64,000 nt of DNA from Burkholderiaceae bacterium (lineage in GTDB: Bacteria > Pseudomonadota > Gammaproteobacteria > Burkholderiales > Burkholderiaceae_B): assembly GCA_004322135.1 (NCBI GenBank), contig SCSG01000030.1, forward strand, positions 1 through 64,000. Reading direction: 5' to 3'. Under the pieces are notes generated by a model that saw nothing but the letters and a program-made list of their open reading frames with translations, searched no databases and was not told the origin of the DNA. The position numbers and the translations under genes were made by a program. Below, in pieces: positions 18,669 to 27,703 of the stretch; positions within the stretch are counted from its first letter, which is position 1, and every line of letters begins with the position of its first letter.

Positions 18669-19910
18669 TCAGTGTGCCGCTTGTGCGCTGCCCGGTCGCA
18701 GCAGGGCGCCAAGCGCAATGATGACCAGCACTTCAACGATGACGAATGACCAGAACGCGGCGGTGAACGACTCGGTCATGGTAAGTAAGGCACCCATAAG
18801 GGCGGGCGCCACGAACGTTGCCAGCATGCCACCCATTTCCGCGTAGCCGGCGGCTGAAGGGCCAAGATCCGAGCCGTACTTTTCGCCGATCAGGCTGAAG
18901 ATGGCGCCGCCGCTGAAAACACCGAGACCGCACAGCGCAGCAATAAGCATCAGTACAGTCAGATGCATGGGCCATATTGTTGCGGCCAGACACAGCAGCG
19001 CCGAGATCAGCGTCAGCGTGGCACCCGTCTTGATTATGCCGGGGCGCGTCAGCTTATCGCTTAGATAGCCGCCGATAAGAAGGAACAGGATTTGTGACAG
19101 TCCCATGATGGTACCGATGGTTGGAGCCATCGCAGGACTCATGCCTTGCGCCTTGATGTATGCCGGGATGACCCAGGTTGCGCAGGCAGCGATCGAAAAC
19201 AGGTCACCGAAAATGGCCAGTATGCCCACCCAGACCCATTTGGATTTGAATACTTGCGCGATGACTCCCGCCCCGTGTGCAGCTTTGCTCAGGGGATCCA
19301 CATTGGGCCCGGGACGTACGACTATCTGTGCCACGACTGCCACCACCAAAGTGAGGATGCCCAGAACCATGAAGAACGCGCGCCAGCTGTTCCCCATGGC
19401 GTAGGGCAGGCCCAGCGCAAAATCGGCGGTGATGGCCAGTGAGTAGGCACCTAGAATGATGCCCATCGTCAGTCCCTGCCGTTTGGGCACAAACCATTGC
19501 ATGATGATTTTCATTGACCCGATCCAGACCGCCGAGTCGAAGAAGCCCACGATAAGGCGCAGTATGATCAGTTCCGCGAATGTGTTGGCATATGACTGGA
19601 CGATCATCAGTATGCCGCTACCACCCAGGCCGATCAGGTACAGTGTGCGCGACGACATCTTGCGCCCCTGGGGTGCCCAGTAGAGCAGGCCCAGCGCATA
19701 CGAGACGCCGAACGCTCCCTGGATAAGTCCAGCCTCGCTCGCGCTCAATTTCAGGTCACCTGAAACCAGCGACAGAACCGAGGCAAAGCCATAGAAATCG
19801 GCGGCCAGGCACATTTCGCCCAGCACGGCCATGCACAACATCAAAATTGCAAGATTCTTTCCCACCTGAGGTTTTCCCAGGCCTTCGGTTAAGTCTATTG
19901 AACTGGACAT
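18669..19910 (-). CDS. MFS transporter, probable substrate uptake for the aromatic operon
   Basis: 413 residues, about 12 transmembrane helices. Motif A-like segment is degenerate (YWAPQGRKMSSRTLYLIG). The gene is first in the leftward operon with the dioxygenase and monooxygenase, so import of an aromatic acid is the simplest role; efflux is possible. Start 19910 (MSSSIDLTEGLG) has GGAGA six bases upstream; an ATG at 19925 is less well placed. Nearest transporter families by general pattern are anion:cation symporters and oxalate/formate-type carriers, but I cannot decide the substrate. Confidence 0.8.
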   Translation of the reverse strand: MSSSIDLTEGLGKPQVGKNLAILMLCMAVLGEMCLAADFYGFASVLSLVSGDLKLSASEAGLIQGAFGVSYALGLLYWAPQGRKMSSRTLYLIGLGGSGILMIVQSYANTFAELIILRLIVGFFDSAVWIGSMKIIMQWFVPKRQGLTMGIILGAYSLAITADFALGLPYAMGNSWRAFFMVLGILTLVVAVVAQIVVRPGPNVDPLSKAAHGAGVIAQVFKSKWVWVGILAIFGDLFSIAACATWVIPAYIKAQGMSPAMAPTIGTIMGLSQILFLLIGGYLSDKLTRPGIIKTGATLTLISALLCLAATIWPMHLTVLMLIAALCGLGVFSGGAIFSLIGEKYGSDLGPSAAGYAEMGGMLATFVAPALMGALLTMTESFTAAFWSFVIVEVLVIIALGALLRPGSAQAAH

Positions 19911-20189
19911 GAATGTCTCCGTCATGTGGTAGTTGCTTGTGTTGGTGAAGATTGAAGTCTTATGCGTCGTTTTTTTGGGGTATCTGACGACCTCAATTCG
20001 TTTATTGTTTATGCTTCAACAGTCTGGATCGTGCTGCGACGCTGTGTAACTGCTGGGATGGTTGGGGTGTGATGCCAGCGGGTTCGGGGTGTGAGCGCCC
20101 GTGCAAATTGGCGGCGGCACCGACGTCGTGGTGTCGGACGCTTCGATTTGTATGCTCAGATGATAGGAGTCGCACTATTTCTATGTCAA

Positions 20190-20210
20190 TACATACACAT
20201 TAGTGCATAC
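20190..20210. promoter_or_regulatory. Putative LysR-type operator, site A
   Basis: A 21-base element containing CACATTAGTGCATAC. It matches site B at 25411-25431 in 15 of 21 positions, with five of six differences being transitions. It lies in the 386-base gap between the MFS operon and the LLM gene (19911-20296), which otherwise contains no gene I can support. Confidence 0.4.
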
Positions 20211-20296
20211 CCTGCCTGTGCGCAGGGTTATCGTCCAGCAGCGTCTGGCGTTCAACAATTCGTAAGGAAAATGGTCCGAGCCGTAGGGCAGGAGGA

Positions 20297-21280
20297 TCAG
20301 CCCCGGGCGATTTCGGCAATCAGCTCGTACGAGTGCAGTCGTTTCGCGTGGTCGAATACATCGGAGACGATGATGAACTCATCTGCTCCGGTACGCTGTT
20401 GCAGCTGTTCCATGCCCTTGCGTACTGTGTCAGGCGAGCCCACGATAGAACAGGCAAGCATGCGTGAGGCCTGGGCCTTTTCCATGGGCGTCCAGTAGTC
20501 ATCGATGTTGTCGACGGGCGGGTGGCTCAGCCCCCGCGCCCCGCGGAAAATATCGGCGACGGACATTTGTTGTGTTGTTGCCAGGCGTCGGGCTTCGTCG
20601 TCGGTTTCGGCTGCGATGATGTTGACGCCTACGGTGGCGTAGGAAGTGCCGAGCTGTTCGGACGGCTTGAAGCGTGCGCGGTAGATTTGAAGTGCCAGGT
20701 CCAGGGCGTCGGGGGCAAAGTGCGAGGCGAATGCGTAGGGTAGGCCCAGCTCCGCAGCCAATGCCGCGCCGAACGTGCTCGAGCCGAGTATCCATAGCGG
20801 TACCCGGCTGTTTGCGCCGGGCACTGCGCGTATGCGTTGACCTTCCATTACGGGCCCCAGGTACATTTGTAGTTCGAGCACGTCTTGGGGGAACGAATCC
20901 GCGCTGGAGGGCGCGCGTCGCAGGGCGCGCAAGGTCGGCTGGTCGGTGCCGGGTGCTCGGCCCAGCCCCAGGTCGATACGGCCCGGGAAGAGTGCTTCCA
21001 GGGTGCCGAACTGCTCGGCAATGACCAGGGGGGAATGGTTGGGCAGCATGATGCCGCCAGCACCGACACGTATGCTGGTGGTGCCTGCGGCAACGTGGCT
21101 GATGGCCACAGACGTTGCCGCGCTGGCGATGCCGGACATATTGTGGTGCTCGGCCATCCAGAAGCGGCGGTAGCCCCAACCTTCAGCGTGGCGTGCCAGA
21201 TCACGGGCGTGATCAAGAGCGTGGCGCGCGTCACTGCCTTCGCGAATACGTACGAGGTCCAGAATCGAGATTTCGGTCAT
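20297..21280 (-). CDS. LLM-class (luciferase-like) flavin-dependent oxidoreductase
   Basis: 327 residues, bacterial luciferase-like TIM barrel, subgroup resembling YhbW. Typical features: N-terminal [11 protein letters not shown], the segment [61 protein letters not shown] and the C-terminal [14 protein letters not shown]. Members use reduced FMN and O2 to oxidise varied substrates; no reductase is encoded nearby. The start ATG overlaps the TGA of the upstream diguanylate cyclase gene by four bases, so expression is coupled. Substrate unknown. Confidence 0.87.
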   Translation of the reverse strand: MTEISILDLVRIREGSDARHALDHARDLARHAEGWGYRRFWMAEHHNMSGIASAATSVAISHVAAGTTSIRVGAGGIMLPNHSPLVIAEQFGTLEALFPGRIDLGLGRAPGTDQPTLRALRRAPSSADSFPQDVLELQMYLGPVMEGQRIRAVPGANSRVPLWILGSSTFGAALAAELGLPYAFASHFAPDALDLALQIYRARFKPSEQLGTSYATVGVNIIAAETDDEARRLATTQQMSVADIFRGARGLSHPPVDNIDDYWTPMEKAQASRMLACSIVGSPDTVRKGMEQLQQRTGADEFIIVSDVFDHAKRLHSYELIAEIARG

Positions 21281-22788
21281 GACGGGTCGATAGTACCTTG
21301 ATTGCGGCGGTCGTCACCCAATTTTTCGTAGTATTGCCGTTTGTCCCGGTACATGCGCAAGTCGGCTTCTCGCAGTGCTTCGTCCAGCCGGCCAGGTGTA
21401 TAGCATGTGGCGGAGCCGATGGAAAGATTAAGCGAGGGGCCGTTGTAGAACTGATTGTTCAGTTCGATCAGTTCGCGGATGTTGTCGATGAGGGAGTGAC
21501 AACCGTCTTCGTCCACACCGGGCATCAGTATTGCGAATTCGTCTCCGCCGATACGGGCTGGCTGGAATTGCTTGTCGACCGATTGCAACAGGATTTCGCC
21601 GGTACGCTGGAGCAGGCTGTCCCCGATGGCGTGGCCCAGATTATCGTTGGTTTCTTTAAGCTGGTTGAGATCGATAATGATCACTGAGATGGGCAGTTGG
21701 CTTTTGCGCTCGAGCCGGTTCAGTTCATCAACGTAGAACGAGCGGTTTTTAAGCTTTGTCAGAACGTCGTGCTTGCCCAGGTATTCCAGATATGCCTCCG
21801 CCTTCTTGCGGGCCGTGATGTCCGTAAGTGCCAGCAGTACCAAATCCCAGTTTTCCTCGTGCCCGGCAAACACGGAGAACTGCAGATGAATATTGACGAT
21901 GTTGCCATCCAGCGCGTAGTTGAGTACCTCACGCCGCTGAAACAGGTGACCGTCCCACAGGTCGATTAGCTGTTCTCGGAATTGTGGGTACATGTCGTCA
22001 CGGAAGACTTCGGGCAGGCGTGAAAGCAGTTCAGTGTCATCCTGTGCCTTGAACATGCTCAGCGTATGCTGGTTGACGCGCAGCACCCGTATTTCCGTCA
22101 TGCAACGGTGGACGAATTCGGGGTGTACGTCGGTAAAGGTGCGAAAATCGCTGATGCCCTGTTCGCGCAACTCGTCCAACAGTTCCTTGATGCTGCTGAA
22201 GTCTTCCACCCACAGCGATACTGGAGCGTACTCGAACAGACTGAGCGCGTATTGCTCACTGGCGTTGGCGCGTCGGCGGGTGTCTTCGAGCTCAGTAATG
22301 TCTTCTACTACAACCAGCACGCGATCCCAAGTGTCTTCGTGCCCAGGCAAAATGACGCCTTTGAGCAGGATGTCGAGGCGCTTGCCATTGAGATCATAAT
22401 TGACGCTTTTGCTCTGGAAGCGGTTATCGCCGTGCCATAGTTGTTCAAGCTCTTCGAGGTGCGCATCAAACATTTCGTCACGCAGCACATCGTCAAGCCG
22501 CGACGTCAACTCTTCGAGAGACTGGGCGGCGTACATGTTGAGGGTGCTTTGGTTCACTTTCAGCACCCGGATGCATTTGGAGCATTGTTCGATACGGTGC
22601 GGGTCGGCGTTGATATAACTACGCAGGTCAATGGCGCCAGCCGCGCGCCATGAATCGAACAATGAGCGCAGCTCGCTGTAATCTTCCAACCACATGGACG
22701 TCGGCGACGAGTTAAACAGGTCGAGCGTGTCTATGTCCTTTGGGGCAGTTACTGGAGGTTGCTGTACTGGGCTGGGTCCGGGGCACAT
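21277..22788 (-). CDS. Diguanylate cyclase with tandem PAS-type sensor domains
   Basis: 503 residues from ATG 22788 ([13 protein letters not shown]); the frame stays open to a TTG at 22923 but that part overlaps a likely operator. Two homologous sensor units of about 145 residues follow each other, beginning [17 protein letters not shown] and [17 protein letters not shown] and ending ...VEDITELED and ...LTDITARKK, so the input module is duplicated. The C-terminal domain carries [28 protein letters not shown] and the intact active site [11 protein letters not shown] (GGDEF near residue 414). The product-inhibition RxxD is absent before GGDEF. No transmembrane helix is seen, so it senses a cytosolic signal. 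Synthesises cyclic di-GMP. Confidence 0.9.
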   Translation of the reverse strand: MCPGPSPVQQPPVTAPKDIDTLDLFNSSPTSMWLEDYSELRSLFDSWRAAGAIDLRSYINADPHRIEQCSKCIRVLKVNQSTLNMYAAQSLEELTSRLDDVLRDEMFDAHLEELEQLWHGDNRFQSKSVNYDLNGKRLDILLKGVILPGHEDTWDRVLVVVEDITELEDTRRRANASEQYALSLFEYAPVSLWVEDFSSIKELLDELREQGISDFRTFTDVHPEFVHRCMTEIRVLRVNQHTLSMFKAQDDTELLSRLPEVFRDDMYPQFREQLIDLWDGHLFQRREVLNYALDGNIVNIHLQFSVFAGHEENWDLVLLALTDITARKKAEAYLEYLGKHDVLTKLKNRSFYVDELNRLERKSQLPISVIIIDLNQLKETNDNLGHAIGDSLLQRTGEILLQSVDKQFQPARIGGDEFAILMPGVDEDGCHSLIDNIRELIELNNQFYNGPSLNLSIGSATCYTPGRLDEALREADLRMYRDKRQYYEKLGDDRRNQGTIDPS

Positions 22789-22903
22789 AGGCGTTATTGG
22801 CGGCGAGGTTAAAAGTATGTGAAATGGCTGACTACTTTCGTGTTGCCATGGCAGACGCCGTATTTTATGTTTTATGGCGAAACCGCGCTGACACACGTCA
22901 TTT

Positions 22904-22923
22904 TTGCATATCTGGTAGTGCAA
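22904..22923. promoter_or_regulatory. Putative LysR-type operator, site C
   Basis: TTGCA-N10-TGCAA, a perfect dyad (22904-22908 and 22919-22923), in the 327-base gap between the divergent diguanylate cyclase and solute-binding protein genes. Its left half TGCATATCTG is repeated at 25350 (site D) and its right half TAGTGCA at 20201 (site A). The rest of the gap shows no gene. Confidence 0.45.
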
Positions 22924-23115
22924 TCCATACGTTGTTTCCCCTGATGTTCGCTGTTAGGATAAGGCCGGCAGCCCGATCGCAGAAACGACGCTAATGCATT
23001 GAAACAAATGCAGCTTCTGCTGTGGCTACCTCTCTTTGCGGCGGGTTTGGCAAGGTTTGTGCTGAGCCAGGGCAGGCTGTCGCGTAACTGACGAATTGAA
23101 TGGGGACACAACTCA

Positions 23116-24291
23116 ATGAAAATCACACGATTATTGCAAATGACGGCAATGGCCGGCGTTCTGGCCTTTACGGTGCTGCCGCCCCAGGCCCAGGCCCAGG
23201 ATCAGGAACCAATCAGGATCGGCCTCATAGCGCCGTTTTCCGGCCCGTTTGCTCTTTATGGCAAACAGATGGAAATCGGGATGCAGGCATACATGAAGGT
23301 GCACGGCGATACGGTTGCCGGCAGAAAGATCGAAATCATCAAACGCGACACAACGGGTCCCTTGCCTGAAGTCTCCAAGCGGCTTGCTCAGGAACTGGTC
23401 GTGCGTCATCACGTGGACTTCCTCGCGGGGTTCGCCTTCACCCCTGAAGTGGGGGCTGTCGGTGCCATTGCCGACCAGGCCAAAGTGCCGATGGTCATCA
23501 TGAATGCCGCTGGCGGGGGCATTACGCTGAAGTCCAAGTATGCCGTGCGGGCCTCGATGTCGCTGCCACAGATTGCTGCGCCCATGGCGAGCTGGGCTCT
23601 TAAAAACAACATAAAGACAGTTGTCACAATGGTTTCCGACTATCAGCCCGGTTTCGATAGCGAAAACGCATTTAAGAAGGTGTTCGTCGAAGGCGGAGGA
23701 AAAGTCCTCGAGTCGCTTCACGTTCCCGTAAGCAGCCCTGATTTCGCACCGTATATTCAGCGCATCAAAGACCTTAAACCCGACGCAATGTTTATTTTTG
23801 TGCCGGGCGGCGAGCAGGGAATTGCCATCATGAAGAGCTACCGCGAGCGTGGCCTGGAGCAGGCTGGCATCAAGATCGTCGCGGTCGGCAATATGGTCGA
23901 TGATCACACGTTGCCAGCGATGGGCGACGTCGCGTTGGGCCTGGTGACTTCATTTCATTATTCCATTGCGCACAAGTCGCCTGAAAACGCCGCGTTCCTG
24001 AAAGCGTACTCCGAGGTTGAACCCGATGGTGGTCGACCCGACTACCTGGCCGTAGGTGGCTATGACGGCATGGCCATCATCTATCAGGCGACCAAGAAGC
24101 TCGACGGGAAGCTGGGTGGCGATCGTGTCATGGACGCAGTCAGGGGTATGGAAATCAAGAGCCCTCGTGGGGTCGTATCCATCGACCCCAAGACACGCGA
24201 TATGGTACAGACCATCTATATCCGGCGTGTCGAGAAAGTTGACGGCCAGCTCTACAACGTCGAATTCGACGAATTCGCCAACGTCCATTAA
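23116..24291 (+). CDS. ABC transporter periplasmic substrate-binding protein (Leu/Ile/Val-type)
   Basis: 391 residues. A cleavable Sec signal peptide ends near PPQAQAQ (about residue 28). The mature protein begins EPIRIGLIAPFSGPFALYGKQMEIGMQ, the standard start of family-4 (LivJ/LivK-like) binding proteins, and keeps VSDYQPGFDSENAFKKVF and YDGMAIIYQATKKLDG. In catabolic clusters these proteins commonly bind aromatic acids rather than amino acids. No permease or ATPase genes are adjacent, so it must share a transporter encoded elsewhere. GGGGA precedes the ATG by about 10 bases. Confidence 0.9.
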   Translation: MKITRLLQMTAMAGVLAFTVLPPQAQAQDQEPIRIGLIAPFSGPFALYGKQMEIGMQAYMKVHGDTVAGRKIEIIKRDTTGPLPEVSKRLAQELVVRHHVDFLAGFAFTPEVGAVGAIADQAKVPMVIMNAAGGGITLKSKYAVRASMSLPQIAAPMASWALKNNIKTVVTMVSDYQPGFDSENAFKKVFVEGGGKVLESLHVPVSSPDFAPYIQRIKDLKPDAMFIFVPGGEQGIAIMKSYRERGLEQAGIKIVAVGNMVDDHTLPAMGDVALGLVTSFHYSIAHKSPENAAFLKAYSEVEPDGGRPDYLAVGGYDGMAIIYQATKKLDGKLGGDRVMDAVRGMEIKSPRGVVSIDPKTRDMVQTIYIRRVEKVDGQLYNVEFDEFANVH

Positions 24292-24339
24292 GCGAGGCGG
24301 ATTTGCCCTTTGGGTGTTGGCCCGCCCCGGCGCTCTGAA

Positions 24340-25293
24340 TTATTGAGCGCGTTTCATGCGGGTACTGGCCAATGTCCGGGGGCGTGTGGGCAGCAGGTGT
24401 GTTTGTGCCAGCTCGCGCAGCACGTTTTCTACCTGATGCGATAGCGGTGTTGACAGCCTCCGTGAAGAAGAAGCCAGGGCCAGGACGCTTGCCAGAGTCG
24501 GGTTGTTGATGGCCCGCGCGAAAAGGCTGTTGGTTGACCCGTTGCCGCGTATTGCCATAAGTGGCAGCACGGCATACCCGAAGCCTTGCCGCACCAGATC
24601 GAGGATGGACGGGATTCCGTCAATTTCCCATGCGACGTTCATTTTCAACCCCGCGTGCGCCATTTGTGTCTCGACGTACATCCGGACAGCATGTGGGCGG
24701 CTTGGAATGATCAGTGGGTAATTGGGCAAATTGGCCAGGGACACCTCGGTTTTTCGGGGTCTTGCGCCTGTAGCGGGGGAGTTTGGTCCGATCAGATAGA
24801 GCTGATCTTCGACTAGCGACGAGATGTCGATTTCGGGGTTTGGAGCCGGATCGTAGATAAGACCCAGATCCAGCCTGCCTGTCGATAACCACTCTACGAT
24901 GTGGGCGGACATCCCTTCGATGATGCGGATATTTGCCTTGGGAAAGCGTTTTTGGAACTCCGTAACCAGCGGTACTGTCAGCACACGCCCGACACTGGGT
25001 GGAATGCCGACAGAGACGTTGCCGACTGGCTCGCCTTCGGCTTCGGCCAGTTCCAGTTTGGCACGTTCTACTTGTTGAAGGATGCCCAGGCTATGGGCAA
25101 GCAGGCGCCTGCCGGCGTCGGTCACTGCGACGCCCCGGCCGTTACGCACGAGCAGCGTTTGTTTTAGCTCGACTTCAAGCTGACGGACTTCCCGGCTGAG
25201 TGTGGGTTGCGCAATAAGCAATACCGCCGCTGCGCGCGTGAAACTGCCAAGCTCGGCGACGTGCGAAAAATATTTGAGCTGCTTCAAATCCAT
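24340..25293 (-). CDS. LysR-family transcriptional regulator
   Basis: 317 residues. N-terminal winged helix-turn-helix with the usual pattern (LKYFSHVAELGSFTRAAAVL, AQPTLSREVRQLEVEL, LLVRNGRGVAVTDAG) and a C-terminal effector domain. Closest general resemblance is to the CbL/NAC-like group controlling aromatic or nitrogen metabolism. It is transcribed divergently from the Rieske oxygenase gene and flanked by four related operator-like elements (20190, 22904, 25350, 25411), so I infer it regulates the whole catabolic block. LysR regulators normally bind near their own promoter, which fits sites D and B in the 277-base divergent gap. Confidence 0.92.
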   Translation of the reverse strand: MDLKQLKYFSHVAELGSFTRAAAVLLIAQPTLSREVRQLEVELKQTLLVRNGRGVAVTDAGRRLLAHSLGILQQVERAKLELAEAEGEPVGNVSVGIPPSVGRVLTVPLVTEFQKRFPKANIRIIEGMSAHIVEWLSTGRLDLGLIYDPAPNPEIDISSLVEDQLYLIGPNSPATGARPRKTEVSLANLPNYPLIIPSRPHAVRMYVETQMAHAGLKMNVAWEIDGIPSILDLVRQGFGYAVLPLMAIRGNGSTNSLFARAINNPTLASVLALASSSRRLSTPLSHQVENVLRELAQTHLLPTRPRTLASTRMKRAQ

Positions 25294-25349
25294 AAGTGTA
25301 TCGATTGGCGCGTCGTACTTAAACGCCGCGCGTGCCGATCTCCGATTTA

Positions 25350-25370
25350 TGCATATCTGCTAGTTGGCCT
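25350..25370. promoter_or_regulatory. Putative LysR-type operator, site D
   Basis: TGCATATCTGCTAGT at 25350-25364 differs from site C (22905-22919) at one of 15 positions. Located 57 bases upstream of the lysR start. Confidence 0.4.
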
Positions 25371-25410
25371 TTAGCCTTGAACATGTGAGTTTGAAGATAC
25401 ATAATCCATT

Positions 25411-25431
25411 TATGTGTACAGTAGCGCATAC
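25411..25431. promoter_or_regulatory. Putative LysR-type operator, site B
   Basis: TATGTG-N8-CGCATA, an imperfect dyad, 140 bases before the Rieske oxygenase start. It aligns with site A at 15 of 21 positions. A T-N11-A type core is compatible with LysR binding. Confidence 0.4.
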
Positions 25432-25570
25432 GTGTGCTCATGTCGATTTGGCGTGGGCGCGTTGGTCCGCATTCGGGCCTTTGGCCTGCGCCGCACGGTG
25501 TGCGGCATGTGTCGGTAGTCAGCGTATCGTGTGTGCAGGTTGTAGTGTGGTTCTATAAAGGAGAGCAGGG

Positions 25571-26596
25571 ATGGCGGTTTATGTGAAGAACGCATGGTAT
25601 GTTGCGGCGTGGTCCAGCGAGGTTGGCCGTGATTTGTTCAAACGTCGTATTATGGACGAGCCCATCGTTTTTTTTCGCAAGAATGATGGTACCCCTGTAG
25701 CGCTCACTGATCGCTGTCCACACAAGTTGCTGCCGCTTTCCATGGGGCATCTGGTTGGTGACAACGTTCAATGCGGCTATCACGGCCTCGAGTTTGATTG
25801 CTCGGGCGCGTGCACACACGTGCCTGGCCAAGAGAAAATCCCCGCTACGGCCAAAGTGCACAGCTACCCGCTGGTTGAGCGTTATGACGCTATCTGGATA
25901 TGGATGGGCGATCCGGCCAAGGCCGATCCCGATCAGATTCACAAGGTTCTTAAATTCGGTGAGCCCGGCTGGGCAGTCGTCGGCGGCGGCTATCAGAATC
26001 ATAAAGGCAACTACCTGAATATCGCCGAGAACCTGACCGATCCCGCCCACACAACCTACGTGCATTTGCGCACTATTGGCAACCCCGCCACCAGTGAAGT
26101 CCCGGTCAAGGTCGACCAGGGGCCTGGCTATGTGGTGGCTTCGCGGTGGTCCAACAATGTTCCGCCGCCTCCCATCGATAAAAAGAACGGCAATTTTGCC
26201 GGTAACGTTGACCGTTGCCAGTATTACAACTTCTTTGCGCCCTGTGTGTCGCGTGTGGATGTCGTTACGATGGACGCCGGACAAGAGCACACCGAGGAGC
26301 TCATGAACAAGGGCTTGCGTGTGTACAGTTACAAGTTCCTGACTCCAGAAACTGAAACTGCCACACACTTCTTCTGGATGCAGATACGTAATTTCCGCGT
26401 CGATGACGTCAAGTTGCAGGAAGACTTGTTCGCTGGCCTGAACCAGACCTATGCTGAAGACAACGTCATTGTCACGGCCGTACAGCGTGAACAGGACGCC
26501 ACGGGGGTACTCCAGCAAACCTGGTTGGCCATCGATGCCGCACCGTCTCGCGTCAGAAAAATGATTGTAGACATGGCCACGGCTGAACAGGCCTGA
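25571..26596 (+). CDS. Rieske non-heme iron oxygenase (vanillate O-demethylase-like)
   Basis: 341 residues. Rieske [2Fe-2S] ligands: C49-P-H51 and C68-G-Y-H71. Catalytic-domain mononuclear iron motif N154-L-T-D157-P-A-H160-x4-H165 is intact. Length and motif order match the oxygenase component of vanillate O-demethylase, phenoxybenzoate or phthalate dioxygenase-like systems that demethylate or dihydroxylate aromatic acids. AAGGAGA at 25557-25563 gives a good ribosome site. The electron-transfer reductase (VanB-like) is not next to it, so another reductase must serve it. It is followed after 142 bases by the LigI-like hydrolase gene. Confidence 0.9.
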   Translation: MAVYVKNAWYVAAWSSEVGRDLFKRRIMDEPIVFFRKNDGTPVALTDRCPHKLLPLSMGHLVGDNVQCGYHGLEFDCSGACTHVPGQEKIPATAKVHSYPLVERYDAIWIWMGDPAKADPDQIHKVLKFGEPGWAVVGGGYQNHKGNYLNIAENLTDPAHTTYVHLRTIGNPATSEVPVKVDQGPGYVVASRWSNNVPPPPIDKKNGNFAGNVDRCQYYNFFAPCVSRVDVVTMDAGQEHTEELMNKGLRVYSYKFLTPETETATHFFWMQIRNFRVDDVKLQEDLFAGLNQTYAEDNVIVTAVQREQDATGVLQQTWLAIDAAPSRVRKMIVDMATAEQA

Positions 26597-26738
26597 CACA
26601 GCGGGCCGCTGGTTTGGCCTCGTTCCTTTGCTTCCCGTGCAGTTCGGGCTGAGTCATCGGCCCGCGAGACAGGCGGCACAGGGCGGGGCCTTTACTATTA
26701 TTGCCACAACACGTTTTAAATATTGGGTATAGATAACC

Positions 26739-27626
26739 ATGAAATCATGCTTGCCTCCTGATCCAAATCCGGTGAAGCCTTCGCATATGCCACCATCCGG
26801 CGCGTGCGATTCGCATTGCCATGTATTTGGCCCCGCCACGAAATTCCCGTATGCCCCCAACCGCAGTTACACGCCGCCCGATGCCCCCTTCGAAAGGTTG
26901 GTGCAGCTACACGATTTTCTGGGGTTGTCGCGTGGGGTTATTGTTCAGGCCAGTTGTCATGGCACCGACAACACGGCCATGATAGACGCCCTGGAGCGAG
27001 GCAAGGGGCGTTACCGCGGCGTGGCCATTGTTGACGGATCCGTTACCGATAAACAGTTGGCCGACATGAACGACAAGGGTGTGCGTGGTGTGCGTTTCAA
27101 TTTTGTCGCCCATTTGGGCGGCGCGCCCGACCTCGACGTATTTCACCGTGTCCTCGACCGCATTGCAGAACTGGGCTGGCATGTCGTCCTGCATCTGGAT
27201 GCCCAGGAGATCCTCACTTATACCGACCTGATAAATCACATTCGTGTGCCGTTCATCATCGACCACATGGGGCGTGTGCGTGCGGAAGGGGGGCTGAAAC
27301 AACAGCCCTTCCTGCAATTGCTCGAACTCATGCATAATCCGCTGGCTTGGGTGAAGGTGTGCGGTTCCGAGCGTGTGTCAGTGGGGCGTCGGCCGTTCGA
27401 TGACGCCATACCGTTTGCGCAGGCGCTGATCAAGGTTGCGCCCGACCGTGTCTTGTGGGGGACAGACTGGCCTCATCCAAACATCTCCAAAGACATGCCC
27501 AACGATGGCGGGCTTGTTGATTTGATGTTCCGTTTTTGTGACGACGCGGACCTTCGCAGACGCCTTCTCGTGGATAACCCCGCACGCCTCTATGACTTTC
27601 CCCAGGAGCACAAGCAAGCGGCGTAG
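26739..27626 (+). CDS. Amidohydrolase of the 2-pyrone-4,6-dicarboxylate hydrolase (LigI) group
   Basis: 295-residue TIM-barrel amidohydrolase. N-terminal metal/proton-shuttle motif CDSHCHVFGPATKFPYAPNR (His26, His28) closely follows the LigI pattern, and the C-terminal WGTDWPHPN supplies the catalytic Asp. LigI opens the 2-pyrone-4,6-dicarboxylate ring in the protocatechuate 4,5-cleavage pathway; relatives hydrolyse other lactones such as sulfomuconolactone. Because ligAB and ligC homologues are not present here, the precise lactone is open. Start 26739 lacks a strong Shine-Dalgarno; the sequence before MPPSGACDSHCH is not conserved and the true start could be the Met at residue 17. Confidence 0.85.
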   Translation: MKSCLPPDPNPVKPSHMPPSGACDSHCHVFGPATKFPYAPNRSYTPPDAPFERLVQLHDFLGLSRGVIVQASCHGTDNTAMIDALERGKGRYRGVAIVDGSVTDKQLADMNDKGVRGVRFNFVAHLGGAPDLDVFHRVLDRIAELGWHVVLHLDAQEILTYTDLINHIRVPFIIDHMGRVRAEGGLKQQPFLQLLELMHNPLAWVKVCGSERVSVGRRPFDDAIPFAQALIKVAPDRVLWGTDWPHPNISKDMPNDGGLVDLMFRFCDDADLRRRLLVDNPARLYDFPQEHKQAA

Positions 27627-27656
27627 TGTGCTGTCGTGACTCGTTGGTTTCACGCG

Positions 27657-27687
27657 GCCCGTACCGCCCCTGCAAGGCGGTGCGGGC
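27657..27687. terminator. Hairpin between convergent genes
   Basis: GCCCGTACCGCC, loop CCTGCAA, GGCGGTGCGGGC: a 12-bp stem with one G-U type mismatch. No T-run follows on either strand. It sits exactly between the LigI-like gene and the convergent DUF1348 gene, so a shared terminator is likely. Confidence 0.55.
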
Positions 27688-27703
27688 TGTGTAATAGGCG
27701 GGT

